Source: Pratylenchus scribneri
Lineage: Eukaryota; Nematoda; Chromadorea; Rhabditida; Pratylenchidae
Reading direction: 5' to 3'
Length of the DNA stretch: 64,000 nucleotides
Assembly: GCA_030063045.1 (NCBI GenBank)
Contig: JAQSEB010000055.1
Span: 1,426,001 to 1,490,000 of the forward strand
Made by a program: the position numbers and the translations under genes. The notes under the pieces were generated by a model. That model was not told the origin of the DNA and searched no databases. It worked only from the letters and a program-made list of their open reading frames with translations. This document shows, one piece after another, positions 14,061 through 27,999 of the stretch (positions are counted from its first letter, which is position 1; every line of letters begins with the position of its first letter).

Positions 14061-15949
14061 ATGGCCACAAAATTCAATTATCCCTAGGGTATAATTGACA
14101 TGTTTTGGGCTAGGATTTGAATTTTTCAAAATTCTTTTGTTAGAATCATATTCTACATCAAAAAATACAGTCCTATATTTTTTATTTTGTTAATATACCC
14201 TCATACTGATTTTTTATGAATTTCTAAAATATGGCCACAAAATTCAATTATGCCTAGGGTATATTTGACATGTTTTGGGCTAGGATTTGAATTTTTCAAA
14301 ATTCTTTTGTTAGAATCATATTCTACATCAAAAAATACAGTACTATATTTTTTATTTTGTTAATATACCCTCATAATGATTTTTTATGAATTTCTAAAAT
14401 ATGGCCACAAAATTCAATTATGCCTAGGGTATATTTGACATGTTTTGGGCTAGGATTTGAATTTTTCAAAATTCTTTTGTTAGAATCATATTCTACATCA
14501 AAAAATACAGTCCTATATTTTTTATTTTGTTAATATACCCTCATACTGATTTTTTATGAATTTCTAAAAAATGGCCACAAAATTCAATTATGCCTAGGGT
14601 ATATTTGACATGTTTTGGGCTAGGATTTGAATTTTTCAAAATTCTTTTGTTAGAATCATATTCTAAATCAAAAAATACAGTCCTATATTTTTTATTTTGT
14701 TAATATACCCTCATACTGATTTTTTATGAATTTCTAAAAAATGGCCACAAAATTCAATTATGCCTAGGGTATATTTGACATGTTTTGGGCTAGGATTTGA
14801 ATTTTTCAGAATTCTTTTGTTAGAATCATATTCTACATCAAAAAATACAGTCTTATATTTTTTATTTTGTTAATTATACCCTCATACTGATTTTTTATGA
14901 ATTTCTAAAATATGGCCACAAAATTCAATTATGCCTAGGGTATATTTGACATGTTTTGGGCTAGGATTTGAATTTTTCAAAATTCTTTTGTTAGAATCAT
15001 ATTCTACATCAAAAAATACAGTCCTATATTTTTTATTTTGTTAATATACCCTCATATTGATTTTTTATGAATTTCTAAAAAATGGCCACAAAATTCAATT
15101 ATGCCTAGGGTATATTTGACATGTTTTGGGCTAGGATTTGAATTTTTCAGAATTCTTTTGTTAGAATCATATTCTACATCAAAAAATACAGTCTTATATT
15201 TTTTATTTTGTTAATTATACCCTCATACTGATTTTTTATGAATTTCTAAAATATGGCCACAAAATTCAATTATGCCTAGGGTATATTTGACATGTTTTGG
15301 GCTAGGATTTGAATTTTTCAAAATTCTTTTGTTAGAATCATATTCTACATCAAAAAATACAGTCCTATATTTTTTATTCTGTTAATATACCCTCATATTG
15401 ATTTTTTATGAATTTCTAAAAAATGGCCACAAAATTCAATTATGCCTAGGGTATATTTGACATGTTTTGGGCTAGGATTTGAATTTTTCAAAATTCTTTT
15501 GTTAGAATCATATTCTACATCAATAAATACAGTCCTATATTTTTTATTTTGTTAATATACCCTCATATTGATTTTTTATGAATTTCTAAAAAATGGCCAC
15601 AAAATTCAATTATGCCTAGGGTATATTTGACATGTTTTGGGCTAGGATTTGAATTTTTCAAAATTCTTTTGTTAGAATCATATTCTACATCAAAAAATAC
15701 AGTCCTATATTTTTTATTTTGTTAATATACCCTCATACTGATTTTTTATGAATTTCTAAAATATGGCCACAAAATTCAATTATGCCTAGGGTATATTTGA
15801 CATGTTTTGGGCTAGGATTTGAATTTTTCAAAATTCTTTTGTTAGAATCATATTCTACATCAAAAAATACAGTCCTATATTTTTTATTTTGTTAATATAC
15901 CCTCATACTGATTTTTTATGAATTTCTAAAATATGGCCACAAAATTCAA

Positions 15950-18900
15950 TTATGCCTAGGGTATATTTGACATGTTTTGGGCTAGGATTTGAATTTTTCA
16001 AAATTCTTTTGTTAGAATCATATTCTACATCAAAAAATACAGTCCTATATTTTTTATTTTGTTAATATACCCTCATAATGATTTTTTATGAATTTCTAAA
16101 GAATGGCCACAAAATTCAATTATGCCTTGGGTATATTTGACATGTTTTGGGCTAGGATTTGAATTTTTCAAAATTCTTTTGTTAGAATCATATTCTACAT
16201 CAAAAAATACAGTCCTATATTTTTTATTTTGTTAATATACCCTCATATTGATTTTTTATGAATTTCTAAAGAATGGCCACAAAATTCAATTATCCCTAGG
16301 GTATAATTGACATGTTTTGGGCTAGGATTTGAATTTTTCAAAATTCTTTTGTTAGAATCATATTCTCCATCAAAAAATACAAGCCTATCTTTTCATTTTT
16401 TTAAAATACCCTCATATTGATTTTTTATGAATTTCTAAAAAATGGCCACAAAATTCAATTATGCCTAGGGTATATTTGACATGTTTTGGGCTAGGATTTA
16501 AATTTTTCAAAATTCTTTTGTTAGAATCATATTCTACATCAAAAAATACAGTCCTATATTTTTTATTTTGTTAATTATACCCTCATACTGATTTTTTATG
16601 AATTTCTAAAATATGGCCATAAAATTCAATTATGCCTAGGGTATATTTGACATGTTTTGGGCTAGGATTTGAATTTTTCAAAATTCTTTTGTTAGAATCA
16701 TATTCTACATCAAAAAATACAGTCCTATATTTTTTATTTTGTTAATATACCCTCATACTGATTTTTTATGAATTTCTAAAAAATGGCCACAAAATTCAAT
16801 TATGCCTAGGGTATATTTGACATGTTTTGGGCTAGGATTTGAATTTTTCAAAATTCTTTTGTTAGAATCATATTCTAAATCAAAAAATATAGTCCTATAT
16901 TTTTTATTTTGTTAATATACCCTCATACTGATTTTTTATGAATTTCTAAAAAATGGCCACAAAATTCAATTATGCCTAGGGTATATTTGACATGTTTTGG
17001 GCTAGGATTTGAATTTTTCAGAATTCTTTTGTTAGAATCATATTCTACATCAAAAAATACAGTCTTATATTTTTTATTTTGTTAATTATACCCTCATACT
17101 GATTTTTTATGAATTTCTAAAATATGGCCACAAAATTCAATTATGCCTAGGGTATATTTGACATGTTTTGGGCTAGGATTTGAATTTTTCAAAATTCTTT
17201 TGTTAGAATCATATTCTACATCAAAAAATACAGTCCTATATTTTTTATTTTGTTAATATACCCTCATATTGATTTTTTATGAATTTCTAAAAAATGGCCA
17301 CAAAATTCAATTAAGCCTAGGGTATATTTGACATGTTTTGGGCTAGGATTTGAATTTTTCAAAATTCTTTTGTTAGAATCATATTCTACATCAAAAAATA
17401 CAGTCCTATATTTTTTATTTTGTTAATATACCCTCATATTGATTTTTTATGAATTTCTAAAGAATGGCCACAAAATTCAATTATCCCTAGGGTATAATTG
17501 ACATGTTTTGGGCTAGGATTTGAATTTTTCAAAATTCTTTTGTTAGAATCATATTCTACATCAAAAAATACAGTCCTATATTTTTTATTTTGTTAATATA
17601 CCCTCATACTGATTTTTTATGAATTTCTAAAAAATGGCCACAAAATTCAATTATGCCTAGGGTATATTTGACATGTTTTGGGCTAGGATTTGAATTTTTC
17701 AAAATTCTTTTGTTAGAATCATATTCTAAATCAAAAAATACAGTCCTATATTTTTTATTTTGTTAATATACCCTCATACTGATTTTTTATGAATTTCTAA
17801 AAAATGGCCACAAAATTCAATTATGCCTAGGGTATATTTGACATGTTTTGGGCTAGGATTTGAATTTTTCAAAATTCTTTTGTTAGAATCATATTCTACA
17901 TCAAAAAATACAGTCCTATATTTTTTATTTTGTTAATATACCCTCATAATGATTTTTTATGAATTTCTAAAGAATGGCCACAAAATTCAATTATGCCTTG
18001 GGTATATTTGACATGTTTTGGGCTAGGATTTGAATTTTTCAAAATTCTTTTGTTAGAATCATATTCTACATCAAAAAATACAGTCCTATATTTTTTATTT
18101 TGTTAATATACCCTCATATTGATTTTTTATGAATTTCTAAAGAATGGCCACAAAATTCAATTATCCCTAGGGTATAATTGACATGTTTTGGGCTAGGATT
18201 TGAATTTTTCAAAATTCTTTTGTTAGAATCATATTCTCCATCAAAAAATACAAGCCTATCTTTTCATTTTTTTAAAATACCCTCATATTGATTTTTTATG
18301 AATTTCTAAAAAATGGCCACAAAATTCAATTATGCCTAGGGTATATTTGACATGTTTTGGGCTAGGATTTGAATTTTTCAAAATTCTTTTGTTAGAATCA
18401 TATTCTACATCAAAAAATACAGTCCTATATTTTTTATTTTGTTAATTATACCCTCATACTGATTTTTTATGAATTTCTAAAATATGGCCACAAAATTCAA
18501 TTATGCCTAGGGTATATTTGACATGTTTTGGGCTAGGATTTGAATTTTTCAAAATTCTTTTGTTAGAATCATATTCTACATCAAAAAATACAGTCCTATA
18601 TTTTTTATTTTGTTAATATACCCTCATACTGATTTTTTATGAATTTCTAAAAAATGGCCACAAAATTCAATTATGCCTAGGGTATATTTGACATGTTTTG
18701 GGCTAGGATTTGAATTTTTCAAAATTCTTTTGTTAGAATCATATTCTAAATCAAAAAATACAGTCCTATATTTTTTATTTTGTTAATATACCCTCATACT
18801 GATTTTTTATGAATTTCTAAAAAATGGCCACAAAATTCAATTATGCCTAGGGTATATTTGACATGTTTTGGGCTAGGATTTGAATTTTTCAGAATTCTTT

Positions 18901-21000
18901 TGTTAGAATCATATTCTACATCAAAAAATACAGTCTTATATTTTTTATTTTGTTAATTATACCCTCATACTGATTTTTTATGAATTTCTAAAATATGGCC
19001 ACAAAATTCAATTATGCCTAGGGTATATTTGACATGTTTTGGGCTAGGATTTGAATTTTTCAAAATTCTTTTGTTAGAATCATATTCTACATCAAAAAAT
19101 ACAGTCCTATATTTTTTATTTTGTTAATATACCCTCATATTGATTTTTTATGAATTTCTAAAAAATGGCCACAAAATTCAATTAAGCCTAGGGTATATTT
19201 GACATGTTTTGGGCTAGGATTTGAATTTTTCAAAATTCTTTTGTTAGAATCATATTCTACATCAAAAAATACAGTCCTATATTTTTTATTTTGTTAATAT
19301 ACCCTCATATTGATTTTTTATGAATTTCTAAAAAATGGCCACAAAATTCAATTATGCCTAGGGTATATTTGACATGTTTTGGGCTAGGATTTGAATTTTT
19401 CAAAATTCTTTTGTTAGAATCATATTCTACATCAAAAAATACAGTCCTATATTTTTTATTTTGTTAATATACCCTCATACTGATTTTTTATGAATTTCTA
19501 AAATATGGCCACAAAATTCAATTATGCCTAGGGTATATTTGACATGTTTTGGGTTAGGATTTGAATTTTTCAAAATTCTTTTGTTAGAATCATATTCTAC
19601 ATTAAAAAATACAGTCCTATATTTTTTATTTTGTTAATATACCCTCATACTGATTTTTTATGAATTTCTAAAATATGGCCACAAAATTCAATTATGCCTA
19701 GGGTATATTTGACATGTTTTGGGCTAGGATTTGAATTTTTCAAAATTCTTTTGTTAGAATCATATTCTACATCAAAAAATACAGTCCTATATTTTTTATT
19801 TTGTTAATATACCCTCATAATGATTTTTTATGAATTTCTAAAGAATGGCCACAAAATTCAATTATGCCTAGGGTATATTTGACATGTTTTGGGCTAGGAT
19901 TTGAATTTTTCAAAATTCTTTTGTTAGAATCATATTCTACATCAAAAAATACAGTCCTATATTTTTTATTTTGTTAATATACCCTCATATTGATTTTTTA
20001 TGAATTTCTAAAGAATGGCCACAAAATTCAATTATCCCTAGGGTATAATTGACATGTTTTGGGCTAGGATTTGAATTTTTCAAAATTCTTTTGTTAGAAT
20101 CATATTCTCCATCAAAAAATACAAGCCTATCTTTTCATTTTTTTAAAATACCCTCATATTGATTTTTTATGAATTTCTAAAAAATGGCCACAAAATTCAA
20201 TTATGCCTAGGGTATATTTGACATGTTTTGGGCTAGGATTTGAATTTTTCAAAATTCTTTTGTTAGAATCATATTCTACATCAAAAAATACAGTCCTATA
20301 TTTTTTATTTTGTTAATTATACCCTCATACTGATTTTTTATGAATTTCTAAAATATGGCCACAAAATTCAATTATGCCTAGGGTATATTTGACATGTTTT
20401 GGGCTAGGATTTGAATTTTTCAAAATTCTTTTGTTAGAATCATATTCTACATCAAAAAATACAGTCCTATATTTTTTATTTTGTTAATATACCCTCATAC
20501 TGATTTTTTATGAATTTCTAAAAAATGGCCACAAAATTCAATTATGCCTAGGGTATATTTGACATGTTTTGGGCTAGGATTTGAATTTTTCAAAATTCTT
20601 TTGTTAGAATCATATTCTAAATCAAAAAATACAGTCCTATATTTTTTATTTTGTTAATATACCCTCATACTGATTTTTTATGAATTTCTAAAAAATGGCC
20701 ACAAAATTCAATTATGCCTAGGGTATATTTGACATGTTTTGGGCTAGGATTTGAATTTTTCAGAATTCTTTTGTTAGAATCATATTCTACATCAAAAAAT
20801 ACAGTCTTATATTTTTTATTTTGTTAATTATACCCTCATACTGATTTTTTATGAATTTCTAAAATATGGCCACAAAATTCAATTATGCCTAGGGTATATT
20901 TGACATGTTTTGGGCTAGGATTTGAATTTTTCAAAATTCTTTTGTTAGAATCATATTCTACATCAAAAAATACAGTCCTATATTTTTTATTTTGTTAATA
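15950..21000. repeat. 11-monomer HOR, period 1,871 bp, about 2.7 copies
   Basis: Independent rare tags recur exactly 1,871 bp apart (11 x 170 + 1). CCCTCATAATG is at 16,070, 17,941 and 19,812. The AAGCCTATCTTTTCATTTT monomer is at 16,381, 18,252 and 20,123. TAATTATACC is at 16,572, 18,443 and 20,314, and again at 17,083, 18,954 and 20,825. CTAAATC is at 16,875, 18,746 and 20,617. TTAAGCC is at 17,311 and 19,182. The edges are approximate. A few internal monomers differ between copies, for example an extra CTAAATC at 17,726. Confidence 0.92.
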
Positions 21001-22387
21001 TACCCTCATACTGATTTTTTATGAATTTCTAAAATATGGCCACAAAATTCAATTATGCCTAGGGTATATTTGACATGTTTTGGGCTAGGATTTGAATTTT
21101 TCAAAATTCTTTTGTTAGAATCATATTCTACATCAAAAAATACAGTCCTATATTTTTTATTTTGTTAATATACCCTCATACTGATTTTTTATGAATTTCT
21201 AAAATATGGCCACAAAATTCAATTATGCCTAGGGTATATTTGACATGTTTTGGGCTAGGATTTGAATTTTTCAAAATTCTTTTGTTAGAATCATATTCTA
21301 CATCAAAAAATACAGTCCTATATTTTTTATTTTGTTAATATACCCTCATACTGATTTTTTATGAATTTCTAAATAATGGCCACAAAATTCAATTATGCCT
21401 AGGGTATATTTGACATGTTTTGGGCTAGGATTTGAATTTTTCAAAATTCTTTTGTTAGAATCATATTCTACATCAAAAAATACAGTCCTATATTTTTTAT
21501 TTTGTTAATATACCCTCATACTGATTTTTTATGAATTTCTATAAAATGGCCACAAAATTCAATTATCCCTAGGGTATAATTGACATGTTTTGGGCTAGGA
21601 TTTGAATTTTTCAAAATTCTTTTGTTAGAATCATATTCTATATCAAAAAATACAGTCCTATATTTTTTATTTTGTTAATATACCCTCATACTGATTTTTT
21701 TTGAATTTCTAAAATATGGCCACAAAATTCAATTATGCCTAGGGTATATTTGACATGTTTTGGGCTAGGATTTGAATTTTTCAAAATTCTTTTGTTAGAA
21801 TCATATTCTACATCAAAAAATACAGTCCTATATTTTTTATTTTGTTAATATACCCTCATACTGATTTTTTATGAATTTCTAAAAAATGGCCACAAAATTC
21901 AATTATGCCTAAGGTATATTTGACATGTTTTGGGCTAGGATTTGAATTTTTCAAAATTCTTTTGTTAGAATCATATTCTACATCAAAAAATACAGTCCTA
22001 TATTTTTTATTTTGTTAATATACCCTCATACTGATTTTTTATGAATTTCTAAAATATGGCCACAAAATTCAATTATGCCTAGGGTATATTTGACATGTTT
22101 TGGGCTAGGATTTGAATTTTTCAAAATTCTTTTGTTAGAATCATATTCTACATCAAAAAATACAGTCCTATATTTTTTATTTTGTTAATATACCCTCATA
22201 CTGATTTTTTATGAATTTCTAAAAAATGGCCACAAAATTCAATTATGCCTAGGGTATATTTGACATGTTTTGGGCTAGGATTTGAATTTTTCAAAATTCT
22301 TTTGTTAGAATCATATTCTACATCAAAAAATACAGTCCTATATTTTTTATTTTGTTAATATACCCTCATACTGATTTTTTATGAATT

Positions 22388-25300
22388 TCTATAAAATGGC
22401 CACAAAATTCAATTATCCCTAGGGTATAATTGACATGTTTTGGGCTAGGATTTGAATTTTTCAAAATTCTTTTGTTAGAATCATATTCTACATCAAAAAA
22501 TACAGTCCTATATTTTTTATTTTGTTAATATACCCTCATACTGATTTTTTATGAATTTCTAAAATATGGCCACAAAATTCAATTATGCCTAGGGTATATT
22601 TGACATGTTTTGGGCTAGGATTTGAATTTTTCAAAATTCTTTTGTTAGAATCATATTCTATATCAAAAAATACAGTCCTATATTTTTTATTTTGTTAATA
22701 TACCCTCATACTGATTTTTTATGAATTTCTATAAAATGGCCACAAAATTCAATTATCCCTAGGGTATAATTGACATGTTTTGGACTAGGATTTGAATTTT
22801 TCAAAATTCTTTTGTTAGAATCATATTCTACATCAATAAATACAGTCCTATATTTTTTATTTTGTTAATATACCCTCATACTGATTTTTTATGAATTTCT
22901 AAAGGATGGCCACAAAATTCAATTATGCCTAAGGTATATTTGACATGTTTTGGGCTAGGATTTGAATTTTTCAAAATTCTTTTGTTAGAATCATATTCTA
23001 CATCAAAAAATACAGTCCTATATTTTTTATTTTGTTAATATACCCTCATACTGATTTTTTATGAATTTCTAAAATATGGCCACAAAATTCAATTATGCCT
23101 AGGGTATATTTGACATGTTTTGGGCTAGGATTTGAATTTTTCAAAATTCTTTTGTTAGAATCATATTCTACATCAAAAAATACAGTCCTATATTTTTTAT
23201 TTTGTTAATATACCCTCATACTGATTTTTTATGAATTTCTATAAAATGGCCACAAAATTCAATTATCCCTAGGGTATAATTGACATGTTTTGGACTAGGA
23301 TTTGAATTTTTCAAAATTCTTTTGTTAGAATCATATTCTACATCAAAAAATACAGTCCTATATTTTTTATTTTGTTAATATACCCTCATACTGATTTTTT
23401 ATGAATTTCTAAAGGATGGCCACAAAATTCAATTATGCCTAAGGTATATTTGACATGTTTTGGGCTAGGATTTGAATTTTTCAAAATTCTTTTGTTAGAA
23501 TCATATTCTACATCAAAAAATACAGTCCTATATTTTTTATTTTGTTAATATACCCTCATACTGATTTTTTATGAATTTCTAAAATATGGCCACAAAATTC
23601 AATTATGCCTAGGGTATATTTGACATGTTTTGGGCTAGGATTTGAATTTTTCAAAATTCTTTTGTTAGAATCATATTCTACATCAAAAAATACAGTCCTA
23701 TATTTTTTATTTTGTTAATTATACCCTCATACTGATTTTTTATGAATTTCTAAAATATGGCCACAAAATTCAATTATGCCTAGGGTATATTTGACATGTT
23801 TTGGGCTAGGATTTGAATTTTTCAAAATTCTTTTGTTAGAATCATATTCTACATCAAAAAATACAGTCCTAAATTTTTTATTTTGTTAATATACCCTCAT
23901 ACTGATTTTTTATGAATTTCTAAAGAATGGCCAGAAAATTCAATTATGCCTAGGGTATATTTGACATGTTTTGGGCTAGGATTTGAATTTTTCAAAATTC
24001 TTTTGTTAGAATCATATTCTACATCAAAAAATACAGTCCTATATTTTTTATTTTGTTAATATACCCTCATACTGATTTTTTATGAATTTCTAAAAAATGG
24101 CCACAAAATTCAATTATGCCTAAGGTATATTTGACATGTTTTGGGCTAGGATTTGAATTTTTCAAAATTCTTTTGTTAGAATCATATTCTACATCAAAAA
24201 ATACAGTCCTATATTTTTTATTTTGTTAATATACCCTCATACTGATTTTTTATGAATTTCTAAAGAATGGCCACAAAATTCAATTATCCCTAGGGTATAT
24301 TTGACATGTTTTGGGCTAGGATTTGAATTTTTCAAAATTCTTTTGTTAGAATCATATTCTACATCAAAAAATACAGTCCTATATTTTTTATTTTGTTAAT
24401 ATACCCTCATACTGATTTTTTATGAATTTCTAAAGGATGGCCACAAAATTCAATTATGCCTAAGGTATATTTGACATGTTTTGGGCTAGGATTTGAATTT
24501 TTCAAAATTCTTTTGTTAGAATCATATTCTACATCAAAAAATACAGTCCTATATTTTTTATTTTGTTAATATACCCTCATACTGATTTTTTATGAATTTC
24601 TAAAATATGGCCACAAAATTCAATTATGCCTAGGGTATATTTGACATGTTTTGGGCTAGGATTTGAATTTTTCAAAATTCTTTTGTTAGAATCATATTCT
24701 ACATCAAAAAATACAGTCCTATATTTTTTATTTTGTTAATATACCCTCATACTGATTTTTTATGAATTTCTAAAGAATGGCCACAAAATTCAATTATCCC
24801 TAGGGTATATTTGACATGTTTTGGGCTAGGATTTGAATTTTTCAAAATTCTTTTGTTAGAATCATATTCTACATCAAAAAATACAGTCCTATATTTTTTA
24901 TTTTGTTAATATACCCTCATACTGATTTTTTATGAATTTCTAAAAAATGGCCACAAAATTCAATTATGCCTAAGGTATATTTGACATGTTTTGGGCTAGG
25001 ATTTGAATTTTTCAAAATTCTTTTGTTAGAATCATATTCTACATCAAAAAATACAGTCCTATATTTTTTATTTTGTTAATATACCCTCATACTGATTTTT
25101 TATGAATTTCTATAAAATGGCCACAAAATTCAATTATCCCTAGGGTATAATTGACATGTTTTGGACTAGGATTTGAATTTTTCAAAATTCTTTTGTTAGA
25201 ATCATATTCTACATCAATAAATACAGTCCTATATTTTTTATTTTGTTAATATACCCTCATACTGATTTTTTATGAATTTCTAAAGGATGGCCACAAAATT

Positions 25301-27820
25301 CAATTATGCCTAAGGTATATTTGACATGTTTTGGGCTAGGATTTGAATTTTTCAAAATTCTTTTGTTAGAATCATATTCTACATCAAAAAATACAGTCCT
25401 ATATTTTATTTTGTTAATATACCCTCATACTGATTTTTTATGAATTTCTAAAATATGGCCACAAAATTCAATTATGCCTAGGGTATATTTGACATGTTTT
25501 GGGCTAGGATTTGAATTTTTCAAAATTCTTTTGTTAGAATCATATTCTACATCAAAAAATACAGTCCTATATTTTTTATTTTGTTAATATACCCTCATAC
25601 TGATTTTTTATGAATTTCTATAAAATGGCCACAAAATTCAATTATCCCTAGGGTATAATTGACATGTTTTGGGCTAGGATTTGAATTTTTCAAAATTCTT
25701 TTGTTAGAATCATATTCTACATCAAAAAATACAGTCCTATATTTTTTATTTTGTTAATATACCCTCATACTGATTTTTTATGAATTTCTAAAATATGGCC
25801 ACAAAATTCAATTATGCCTAGGGTATATTTGACATGTTTTGGGCTAGGATTTGAATTTTTCAAAATTCTTTTGTTAGAATCATATTCTATATCAAAAAAT
25901 ACAGTCCTATATTTTTTATTTTGTTAATATACCCTCATACTGATTTTTTATGAATTTCTATAAAATGGCCACAAAATTCAATTATCCCTAGGGTATAATT
26001 GACATGTTTTGGACTAGGATTTGAATTTTTCAAAATTCTTTTGTTAGAATCATATTCTACATCAAAAAATACAGTCCTATATTTTTTATTTTGTTAATAT
26101 ACCCTCATACTGATTTTTTATGAATTTCTAAAGGATGGCCACAAAATTCAATTATGCCTAAGGTATATTTGACATGTTTTGGGCTAGGATTTGAATTTTT
26201 CAAAATTCTTTTGTTAGAATCATATTCTACATCAAAAAATACAGTCCTATATTTTTTATTTTGTTAATATACCCTCATACTGATTTTTTATGAATTTCTA
26301 AAATATGGCCACAAAATTCAATTATGCCTAGGGTATATTTGACATGTTTTGGGCTAGGATTTGAATTTTTCAAAATTCTTTTGTTAGAATCATATTCTAC
26401 ATCAAAAAATACAGTCCTATATTTTTTATTTTGTTAATTATACCCTCATACTGATTTTTTATGAATTTCTAAAATATGGCCACAAAATTCAATTATGCCT
26501 AGGGTATATTTGACATGTTTTGGGCTAGGATTTGAATTTTTCAAAATTCTTTTGTTAGAATCATATTCTACATCAAAAAATACAGTCCTAAATTTTTTAT
26601 TTTGTTAATATACCCTCATACTGATTTTTTATGAATTTCTAAAGAATGGCCAGAAAATTCAATTATGCCTAGGGTATATTTGACATGTTTTGGGCTAGGA
26701 TTTGAATTTTTCAAAATTCTTTTGTTAGAATCATATTCTACATCAAAAAATACAGTCCTATATTTTTTATTTTGTTAATATACCCTCATACTGATTTTTT
26801 ATGAATTTCTAAAAAATGGCCACAAAATTCAATTATGCCTAAGGTATATTTGACATGTTTTGGGCTAGGATTTGAATTTTTCAAAATTCTTTTGTTAGAA
26901 TCATATTCTACATCAAAAAATACAGTCCTATATTTTTTATTTTGTTAATATACCCTCATACTGATTTTTTATGAATTTCTAAAGAATGGCCACAAAATTC
27001 AATTATCCCTAGGGTATATTTGACATGTTTTGGGCTAGGATTTGAATTTTTCAAAATTCTTTTGTTAGAATCATATTCTACATCAAAAAATACAGTCCTA
27101 TATTTTTTATTTTGTTAATATACCCTCATACTGATTTTTTATGAATTTCTAAAGGATGGCCACAAAATTCAATTATGCCTAAGGTATATTTGACATGTTT
27201 TGGGCTAGGATTTGAATTTTTCAAAATTCTTTTGTTAGAATCATATTCTACATCAAAAAATACAGTCCTATATTTTTTATTTTGTTAATATACCCTCATA
27301 CTGATTTTTTATGAATTTCTAAAATATGGCCACAAAATTCAATTATGCCTAGGGTATATTTGACATGTTTTGGGCTAGGATTTGAATTTTTCAAAATTCT
27401 TTTGTTAGAATCATATTCTACATCAAAAAATACAGTCCTATATTTTTTATTTTGTTAATATACCCTCATACTGATTTTTTATGAATTTCTAAAGAATGGC
27501 CACAAAATTCAATTATCCCTAGGGTATATTTGACATGTTTTGGGCTAGGATTTGAATTTTTCAAAATTCTTTTGTTAGAATCATATTCTACATCAAAAAA
27601 TACAGTCCTATATTTTTTATTTTGTTAATATACCCTCATACTGATTTTTTATGAATTTCTAAAAAATGGCCACAAAATTCAATTATGCCTAAGGTATATT
27701 TGACATGTTTTGGGCTAGGATTTGAATTTTTCAAAATTCTTTTGTTAGAATCATATTCTACATCAAAAAATACAGTCCTATATTTTTTATTTTGTTAATA
27801 TACCCTCATACTGATTTTTT
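22388..27820. repeat. 16-monomer HOR, period 2,719 bp, with internal rearrangement
   Basis: Rare tags repeat 2,719 bp apart: the GGACTAGG monomer at 23,292 and 26,011, TAATTATACC at 23,716 and 26,435, CCTAAATTT at 23,868 and 26,587, and the unique CCAGAAAATTC at 23,931 and 26,650. At the left end the order differs: the monomer pair GGACTAGG plus CATCAATAAATAC at 22,782 matches 25,163 (2,381 bp). The offset therefore changes by two monomers. A 2-bp loss in the T-run (TATATTTTATTTTG near 25,400) explains why the period is not a round multiple of 170. Confidence 0.85.
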
Positions 27821-27999
27821 ATGAATTTCTAAAGAATGGCCACAAAATTCAATTATCCCTAGGGTATATTTGACATGTTTTGGGCTAGGATTTGAATTTT
27901 TCAAAATTCTTTTGTTAGAATCATATTCTACATCAAAAAATACAGTCCTATATTTTTTATTTTGTTAATATACCCTCATACTGATTTTTTATGAATTTC

